The notes under the pieces are model-generated. The model worked only from the letters and a program-made list of their open reading frames with translations. It did no database searches and was not told the origin of the DNA. The translations under genes were made by a program, and so were the position numbers. DNA of 63,981 nt from Eubacteriaceae bacterium (lineage in GTDB: Bacteria; Bacillota; Clostridia; Eubacteriales; Eubacteriaceae): contig JAENWK010000005.1 in assembly GCA_016650045.1 (NCBI GenBank), forward strand, positions 1-63,981, in the 5' to 3' direction. Of the stretch, positions 58,261-63,981 are shown piece after piece. Numbering within the stretch: the first letter of the stretch is position 1; every line of letters starts with the position of its first letter.

Positions 58261-59209
58261 CACGCTGGGTTTGATAAACATCTAAAAGGTCTTTTTTCAA
58301 AAGGTCAATATCCCCGCAAAAAGTAAAACCTGCTGCCCGTTCGTGGCCACCCCCACCATATTTTAAAGCAACCATATGGATATCATAGGGAGCTTTTGCA
58401 CGAAGGGATACGCGGTACTCTCCATCTTTAACTTCTTTTAAAAGTGCGGTAATAATCACGCCGCTGGTATTTTGACCGATGTTTGCAACATCATCACTAA
58501 TATTTAATGCTCCCCCATAATTTGCAATGGTCTCATGATCAAGAACCATCATGGCAATGGGTGTATCGGTAATGATTTCCATGGAGTGTATCGCTGCCCC
58601 GGTCATTTTCATTTGACAGAAATTTTTCTGATTATGCAACATCTTTGATAAGGATGCAAAGTTCGGTTTAATGGTGTAAAGTTCACTTAGAATTTGATGA
58701 GTATCTGCGGTAACATTAGAAAACTGAAAGCTGCCAGTATCTGTAGAAATCCCGGTAAATATTGCATCTGCCATATCTTCACTAATCTTTACGCTTAATG
58801 CTTTTAATAACCAATATACAATTTCAGCCGTTGCCCCGGTAATTTCAACAAAGTTAAGATTCCCATAACAATAGTTACTTTTATGATGATCTATGACCAG
58901 GTTAACCTTTGCCTCAGGAAAATTTTCAGGTTTGAAAGCAAATTCATAACTGGAGCAATCCAGAAAAATAATAACATCATATTTTTCTTTTAAGGATTGA
59001 TTAAAACATTCAATTTCTTTAAAGAAAATTAATTTTTCTTCAATCGGAACTTGAATATAATAATCAACGGATTTATTGAGTTGTTTCAATCCTTTTCCCA
59101 AGGCGATAGCTGAGCCAATGGCATCCCCATCAGGTTTTTGATGGATCAAAATAAGAAAGCTATTGTTTTCATTTAAACATTCAATTATTTCATCAGGAAT
59201 CTTTTTCAT
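58247..59209 (-). CDS. DHH-family phosphoesterase (NrnA-like)
   Basis: 320 residues. DHH motifs: HQKPDGDAIGSAIAL, a second metal site with FLDCSS, DHHKSNYCYG, and the C-terminal DHHA1 block KYGGGGHERAAGF. NrnA-like enzymes degrade very short RNAs and pAp. It overlaps rbfA and truB, giving the usual rbfA-nrnA-truB order. Confidence 0.9.
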   Translation of the reverse strand: MKKIPDEIIECLNENNSFLILIHQKPDGDAIGSAIALGKGLKQLNKSVDYYIQVPIEEKLIFFKEIECFNQSLKEKYDVIIFLDCSSYEFAFKPENFPEAKVNLVIDHHKSNYCYGNLNFVEITGATAEIVYWLLKALSVKISEDMADAIFTGISTDTGSFQFSNVTADTHQILSELYTIKPNFASLSKMLHNQKNFCQMKMTGAAIHSMEIITDTPIAMMVLDHETIANYGGALNISDDVANIGQNTSGVIITALLKEVKDGEYRVSLRAKAPYDIHMVALKYGGGGHERAAGFTFCGDIDLLKKDLLDVYQTQRDANA

Positions 59210-59576
59210 TCGTTTCCTTCAACTTTTTCTTATCCTCGATGTCTTTTAAAATTGATTCAATGTGCATTCCATATTCAACGGAATCATCAATTTCAAAAAC
59301 TAACGCAGGAACAGAATGGACTTTTATGACCTGACCAAGACTGGATCTTAAAAAGCTCTTTGCATTATTTAAAAGTTCAATCACAGCTTTTTTCTGAGCT
59401 TCATCACCAAACACGCTGACATAAACTGTGGCTGTTTTTAAATCTGTGGTTGCTTTAACACTTGTAATGCTTAAATTGCTGTCATGAATCCGTGAATCTT
59501 TCATTTTATGTATAATGATCAGGCTTAATTCTCGTTGAATTTGCCCATTTATTTTTTCACTGCGATGTGATGCCAT
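59193..59576 (-). CDS. rbfA: Ribosome-binding factor A
   Basis: 127 residues from ATG 59576, preceded by AAGGAGGT. KH-like fold with EKINGQIQRELSLIIIHK, SVKATTDLKTATVYVS and PALVFEIDDSVEYGMHIESI. It helps 16S 5'-end maturation in the cold. The gene overlaps the following DHH gene. Confidence 0.95.
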   Translation of the reverse strand: MASHRSEKINGQIQRELSLIIIHKMKDSRIHDSNLSITSVKATTDLKTATVYVSVFGDEAQKKAVIELLNNAKSFLRSSLGQVIKVHSVPALVFEIDDSVEYGMHIESILKDIEDKKKLKETNEKDS

Positions 59577-59614
59577 AGGTTTGACCTCCTTCATTATGAA
59601 AGAAGACGATTTGT

Positions 59615-61822
59615 CTATCTTTCAATTTTTTCCATGGTAAATGCTTCAATAATATCACCGGTTTTTAAATCATTGAATTTTTCAATACCAATGCCGCATT
59701 CATAGCCGGTACTGACTTCTTTAACATCATCTTTAAATCGTTTTAAAGATTCTATTTTCCCTTCAAATACAACAATCCCGTCTCTTATAATCCTGATATC
59801 ATCATTTCGATTGATTTTCCCATCAATAACGTAACAACCAGCAATGGTCCCAATACTTGGAATTTTAAAGACTTCTCGTATTTCGGCATTTCCCAGAACT
59901 TTTTCACGATATTCCGGTGCAAGCATGCCTTCCATGGCTTTTTTAATATCATCAATGGCATCATAAATAACACGATACAGACGAATATCAACTTCTTCGG
60001 TTTCAGCCAATTTTAATGCATTTTTATCAGGTCGCACATTAAATCCAATAACAATAGCATTGGATGTGGATGCCAGGAGAATATCGGTTTCGTTAATGGC
60101 ACCAACAGCACCATGAATCACCTTGATTCTCACTGAAGCGTTATCTAATTTTTCAAGGGATTGTATAATGGCTTCAATGGATCCTTGAACATCAGCTTTA
60201 ATAATAATATTGATGTCTTGAATATTACCATCCTGAATTTGGCTAAAAAGGTCATCCAAAGAAATATTTGTACGACGTATGCGTTCGCCTTTTTGAAGTT
60301 CCTTACGTTTTTGAGCTAATTGTCGGGCTTCTTTTTCATTTTCAAGAACAATGAAATCATCACCCGCAACAAGAATATCAGACAGACCTGACACTTCAAC
60401 CGGTGTTGAAGGACCTGCTTTTTTAAGACGCTTTGTCTTATCATCTATCATGGTTCTTACCTTACCATAGGTCGTTCCTGAAATAATGGAATCCCCGACA
60501 TGCAAAGTTCCTTGTTGAACTAATAGCGTTGCTACCGGGCCCGTGCCTCTTTTTACCTGGGCTTCAATAACACTGCCTCGTGCTTCACGTCCGGCATCCG
60601 CTGTTAATTCTTCCATTTCGGACATCATAATAATCATTTCCAGCAAGTTGTCAATACCTTCACCTGTTTTTGCAGAAACAGGCACAGCGATAGTCTCGCC
60701 ACCCCATTCTTCGACAACAAGATTATATTTGGTTAAATCCTGTTTAACTCGATCGGGATCCGCACCTGGTTTATCAATTTTATTAATAGCAACTAAAATC
60801 GGAACTCCCGCTGCTTTCGCATGATTAATTGCTTCAACCGTTTGTGGCATAACACCATCATCAGCAGCAACAACTAAAACCGCGATATCCGTAATTTGAG
60901 CCCCACGTGAACGCATTGCTGTAAAAGCTTCATGGCCCGGTGTATCGATAAAAGTTATGGATTGATTTTTAACGTTAACAGTATAAGCCCCAATATGTTG
61001 GGTAATTCCACCGGCTTCGCTGGACATAACATTTGTTTTACGAATACGGTCAAGAAGCGATGTCTTCCCATGGTCAACATGTCCCATAACGGTAACCACT
61101 GCTGGGCGTATGGTTTCATTTTCGGTTTCTTCTTCGTCATATTCTTCGAGAATTTTAGCAACAACATCCTCGATTTTAATGGCTTCAACTTCAAAACCAA
61201 ATTCTGAAGCTACGATGGATGCTGTATCAAAGTCAATTTCCTGGTTGATGCTTACCATGGTACCAGCCATCATTAATGTTTTAATGATTTCAGTAACGTT
61301 TATTTCGAGAATATCTGCAAGTTCCCCGACAGTAAGAATTTCAGGAATTTCATAGATTTGGTTTTCCTGAGTTGTTTTCTTCTTTTCATCCTTTATCCGT
61401 TTATAAACACTTCGTGCTGTTTTCTCTTTTTTACTATGATCCCGTACTTTGGTTTGTGAACCCTGATTTCCAGCAACCGGACGTTTTTTATCTCCTGGTT
61501 TTTTAGATGAACCCCCATGAGCATTTTTACTTTTAACAGGTTCTTTGGCAGAACTGGTTTCATTCGCTTGTTTTTGTTGCTGTGGTTCATTTTGAGATGC
61601 CTTTAATGGACTTTTCTCTTGAGAACCCGCAGGTTTGCTTTTCTCTAAATCCCTAAAATATTTTTCTTTATCAAACTTTTCTTCGAATTCAGAAATTTGT
61701 TGTTCAGTTAGGGCGCTCATATGATTTTTTACAGGAATATTGTGCTGATTTAAAATGACTACGAATTCCTTGCTTGGAATATTATAATTTTTTGCAAAAT
61801 CGTATACTCTTAATTTTGACAT
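59615..61822 (-). CDS. infB: Translation initiation factor IF-2
   Basis: 735 residues. IF2 N-terminal domain ([20 protein letters not shown]), a Lys/Gln-rich linker (about 55-160), the G domain with [20 protein letters not shown] and NKIDKPGAD, then domains II-IV ending DIIEAF. It places fMet-tRNA on the ribosome. The start follows AGGGAGG. Confidence 0.98.
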   Translation of the reverse strand: MSKLRVYDFAKNYNIPSKEFVVILNQHNIPVKNHMSALTEQQISEFEEKFDKEKYFRDLEKSKPAGSQEKSPLKASQNEPQQQKQANETSSAKEPVKSKNAHGGSSKKPGDKKRPVAGNQGSQTKVRDHSKKEKTARSVYKRIKDEKKKTTQENQIYEIPEILTVGELADILEINVTEIIKTLMMAGTMVSINQEIDFDTASIVASEFGFEVEAIKIEDVVAKILEEYDEEETENETIRPAVVTVMGHVDHGKTSLLDRIRKTNVMSSEAGGITQHIGAYTVNVKNQSITFIDTPGHEAFTAMRSRGAQITDIAVLVVAADDGVMPQTVEAINHAKAAGVPILVAINKIDKPGADPDRVKQDLTKYNLVVEEWGGETIAVPVSAKTGEGIDNLLEMIIMMSEMEELTADAGREARGSVIEAQVKRGTGPVATLLVQQGTLHVGDSIISGTTYGKVRTMIDDKTKRLKKAGPSTPVEVSGLSDILVAGDDFIVLENEKEARQLAQKRKELQKGERIRRTNISLDDLFSQIQDGNIQDINIIIKADVQGSIEAIIQSLEKLDNASVRIKVIHGAVGAINETDILLASTSNAIVIGFNVRPDKNALKLAETEEVDIRLYRVIYDAIDDIKKAMEGMLAPEYREKVLGNAEIREVFKIPSIGTIAGCYVIDGKINRNDDIRIIRDGIVVFEGKIESLKRFKDDVKEVSTGYECGIGIEKFNDLKTGDIIEAFTMEKIER

Positions 61823-61849
61823 ATTATTCCTCCCTTCAATTTTATGTAT

Positions 61850-62122
61850 TTATTTAGTTATTATTTTTTCAGAGAGTTGTTGTCGTATACTTTCCACGAC
61901 TTCCTTCTCTACTTTTCTTTTAAAGGCCCGTTCTAGATAATTTTTTGTGAAAAATTGATTAATGCACTCTTCGGATTTGCACAGGTATGCGCCTCGACCA
62001 TTGGCTTTTCCAGTCGGATCAAAAAAAATCTGTCCGGAATTATCTGATACAATCCGTAATAAGTCACGTTTATCAAATTTCGAATGGCATATGACACAGG
62101 TTCGCTGTGGAATTTTTTTCAT
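61850..62122 (-). CDS. rnpM: RNase P modulator RnpM (YlxR)
   Basis: 90 residues from ATG 62122, preceded by AGAGAGG. The YlxR pattern is present: RTCVICHSKFDKRDLLRIV, then DPTGKANGRGAYLC and a C-terminal basic helix. YlxR proteins bind RNase P RNA and modulate tRNA processing. The adjacent L7Ae-type gene (ylxQ) is missing before infB. Confidence 0.93.
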   Translation of the reverse strand: MKKIPQRTCVICHSKFDKRDLLRIVSDNSGQIFFDPTGKANGRGAYLCKSEECINQFFTKNYLERAFKRKVEKEVVESIRQQLSEKIITK

Positions 62123-62190
62123 ATTCAACCTCTCTGACATTGACAATGGTAATATTATATCATAACAAAGCTAAAATATTAATTAAACAC

Positions 62191-63309
62191 TTAAAATTCT
62201 AGTTCAAGCTCTTCTTTTAATTCCTTTAAGATATCTTCATTACTATTAACGGATTTTTCGACAACTCTGTTATCAGCAACATAGGTAAGTTTGCTTTTTA
62301 TATCAATTTTCCAACCTGTGAGCTTTGCTGCCAAACGAACATTTTGACCTTCTTTTCCAATGGCTAAAGAAAGCTGATAGTCGTCAACAATGGCAATGGC
62401 TGTTTTATCATCCTTACTGGGAATGACTTTAACAACTTTAGCAGGGCTTAGGGCATTGGCAATGTACTCTTCAATACTATCGCTCCATTTAATAACATCA
62501 ATTTTTTCGTTGGAAAGCTCATTGATAATATTTTGTACCCGGACACCTTTTTGTCCAACACAGGCTCCCACTGGATCAATGCTTGGATCATTGGCCTTAA
62601 CGGCAACCTTTGTTCTTGATCCTGCTTCTCTTGAAATTGAAACAATGTCAACAATACCATCAAATATTTCTGGTACTTCTGATTCAAAAAGACGTTTTAC
62701 CAGTCCCGGATGGGTTCTTGAAACATTGATCTGCGGACCTTTTGTTGTTTTCTTAACCATTAATAAATATACTTTTATTCTCTGGTTGACTTCATAGGTT
62801 TCACCCAGGGTCTGTTCGGAAGGAAGCATGACTGCTTCAAGCTTTCCAACTTCAACGTAGACAATTCCTTTTTCAACACGTTTAATAATTCCAGTTAAAA
62901 CTTCGTCTTGTCGTTCAAGGTAATCATTATATATGACGTTGCGTTCAGCTTCTTTGATTCTCTGAATGATTAATTGTTTTGCATTTTGTGCAGCAATTCT
63001 GCCGAAATCTCTTGGCCGTACTTCTTTTCTAAAAAGATCTCCAATATTATAGTTAGGATCGACTTCTCTCGCTTTTTCAAGTGAGATCTGATAAAGATCA
63101 TTTTCAGGTACTTCCATAATTTCTTTCATTGCAAAAACTTGGATATCCCCTTTTTCACGATCTATATTAATTTCAACATTTTGAGCATTACCATAATTCT
63201 TTTTGTATGCTGTGGTAATGGCCGCTTCAATGGCTTCAATTAAATCTTCCTTATCGATTGATTTCTCTTCTTGAATTGTATCGAGAGCTCTAATAAACTC
63301 CGCATTCAT
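62191..63309 (-). CDS. nusA: Transcription termination/antitermination protein NusA
   Basis: 372 residues. N-terminal RNA-polymerase-binding domain, S1 (GIIKRVEKGIVYVEVGKLEA), and two KH domains (GACVGQKGVRVQNIINEL; LAIGKEGQNVRLAAKLTGW). It ends after the KH domains, as in other Firmicutes. It lies 24 bases after the rimP stop. Confidence 0.97.
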   Translation of the reverse strand: MNAEFIRALDTIQEEKSIDKEDLIEAIEAAITTAYKKNYGNAQNVEINIDREKGDIQVFAMKEIMEVPENDLYQISLEKAREVDPNYNIGDLFRKEVRPRDFGRIAAQNAKQLIIQRIKEAERNVIYNDYLERQDEVLTGIIKRVEKGIVYVEVGKLEAVMLPSEQTLGETYEVNQRIKVYLLMVKKTTKGPQINVSRTHPGLVKRLFESEVPEIFDGIVDIVSISREAGSRTKVAVKANDPSIDPVGACVGQKGVRVQNIINELSNEKIDVIKWSDSIEEYIANALSPAKVVKVIPSKDDKTAIAIVDDYQLSLAIGKEGQNVRLAAKLTGWKIDIKSKLTYVADNRVVEKSVNSNEDILKELKEELELEF

Positions 63310-63332
63310 ATTTTTTTTTCCCGCCTTCCATA

Positions 63333-63824
63333 TTATTCAGCTTTTGGCTGAGCTTTAAAATTCAACTCATCCAAAACATTTGCCTTAGCTATTTTACTAT
63401 TGTCCATTTGAATAATTTCTCCGGTTTCAAGTTCAAGCGAGAGTGACTCAGTGGTATAAGATTTTAAAATCCCGGAGTAGTCTTTCTTTCCGTCCAGAGG
63501 AGCAAAGAGACGAATGGTTATTTTTTTATTTATATTTGCCAGATAGTGTCGTTCTTTCTTTATTGGCCGATCAATTCCCGGTGATGAAACCTCCAGAAAA
63601 TAACTTTGTTCAATGGGATCACTTTCGTCTAAAACCTCGCTGACAGCTCGGCTAACGACTTCACAATCATCCATTGTTATGCCATGATCGGTATTAATAA
63701 ATAAAACCAAAGCCCAATCCTTACCTCTTTTTTCAAAAATAAGATCTGCCAACTCATAGCCGAGAGACTCTACTACCGGAGTGATCAGTTCTTCTAATAA
63801 AACTTCTTTTGATACCTTTTTCAT
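63333..63824 (-). CDS. rimP: Ribosome maturation factor RimP
   Basis: 163 residues of the YhbC/RimP fold: LGYELADLIFEKRGKDWALV, then DDCEVVSRAVSEVLDE, EVSSPGIDRPIKKERHY. It helps 30S maturation. It heads the nusA operon; two palindromes lie upstream at 63857-63906. Confidence 0.95.
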   Translation of the reverse strand: MKKVSKEVLLEELITPVVESLGYELADLIFEKRGKDWALVLFINTDHGITMDDCEVVSRAVSEVLDESDPIEQSYFLEVSSPGIDRPIKKERHYLANINKKITIRLFAPLDGKKDYSGILKSYTTESLSLELETGEIIQMDNSKIAKANVLDELNFKAQPKAE

Positions 63825-63856
63825 AAAATCTCCTTTTTTATATGAAATGCCATGAA

Positions 63857-63906
63857 TTCACCCTTAAGGGTGAAAAATACTTAAGAGTGGGTTACCCCAC
63901 TCTTAA
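63857..63906. other. Two adjacent hairpins upstream of rimP
   Basis: TTCACCCTTAAGGGTGAA (63857-63874) is a perfect palindrome, and TTAAGAGTGGG / CCCACTCTTAA (63881-63906) forms an 11-bp stem. On the minus strand the second is followed by GTATTTTTC, so it may end the gene upstream of the window. The first could be an operator or part of the rimP leader. Confidence 0.6.
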
Positions 63907-63981
63907 TGAAATTTTATTGAATTGTACTTACAATTAATAAATTCATATTTCATAAAAACGACTAAACTTCTAAAATTTCAA

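Overview
The window looks like the chromosome of a low-GC anaerobic Firmicute, most likely an acetogen of the Eubacteriaceae (Acetobacterium type). The evidence is a methyltetrahydrofolate:corrinoid methyltransferase, a B12-dependent ribonucleotide reductase, indolepyruvate:ferredoxin oxidoreductase, several small Fe-S proteins, and the Clostridia-type order of the housekeeping genes. The genus is an inference from protein resemblance; no database search was possible. Almost all genes are on the minus strand.

Layout. 1-9.4 kb: tail of a membrane Fe-S protein, a PadR regulator with a zinc-ribbon partner gene, a MoaE-like gene, an MtgA-type methyltransferase, the DUF512-der pair, and three small redox or unknown genes. 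9.4-17.3 kb: a Ca-type P-ATPase behind a yybP-ykoY (Mn2+) riboswitch, then proB - 51-aa membrane peptide - glycosyltransferase - valS. 17.3-26.5 kb: nrdJ, the operon ptb-iorA-iorB-Cys-rich protein-plsY (arylpyruvate oxidation, with plsY attached), and a citrate synthase.

26,962-42,400 is a 15.4-kb integrated island. It lies between two 54-bp direct repeats made of the 3' half of tRNA-Trp. A tyrosine integrase sits beside the intact tRNA, and an excisionase and two BRO antirepressors sit at the other end. Inside are a phage-type helicase-like protein, a long AT-rich and largely non-coding tract (30.3-32.7 kb) with a consensus promoter wrapped around a palindrome, decayed repeats, orphan antitoxins, a serine resolvase, two single-pass membrane proteins, and a right-hand cargo block. 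The cargo block holds a membrane-anchored TerB_N/TerB_C protein, a heptad-repeat HTH protein, and a divergent HTH switch with repeated operators. It is the best candidate in the window for an undescribed (perhaps defence or stress) system.

42.4-64 kb is conserved core, listed in transcription order from the right: rimP-nusA-rnpM-infB-rbfA-DHH phosphoesterase-truB-ribF, rpsO, pnp-dut, ftsK-rimO-pgsA-cinA-recA-rny-ymdB-purB and tRNA-Trp. The gene for the L7Ae-like YlxQ, often found between rnpM and infB, is absent here. Without the island, tRNA-Trp would run directly into its own terminator at 26,922-26,949.
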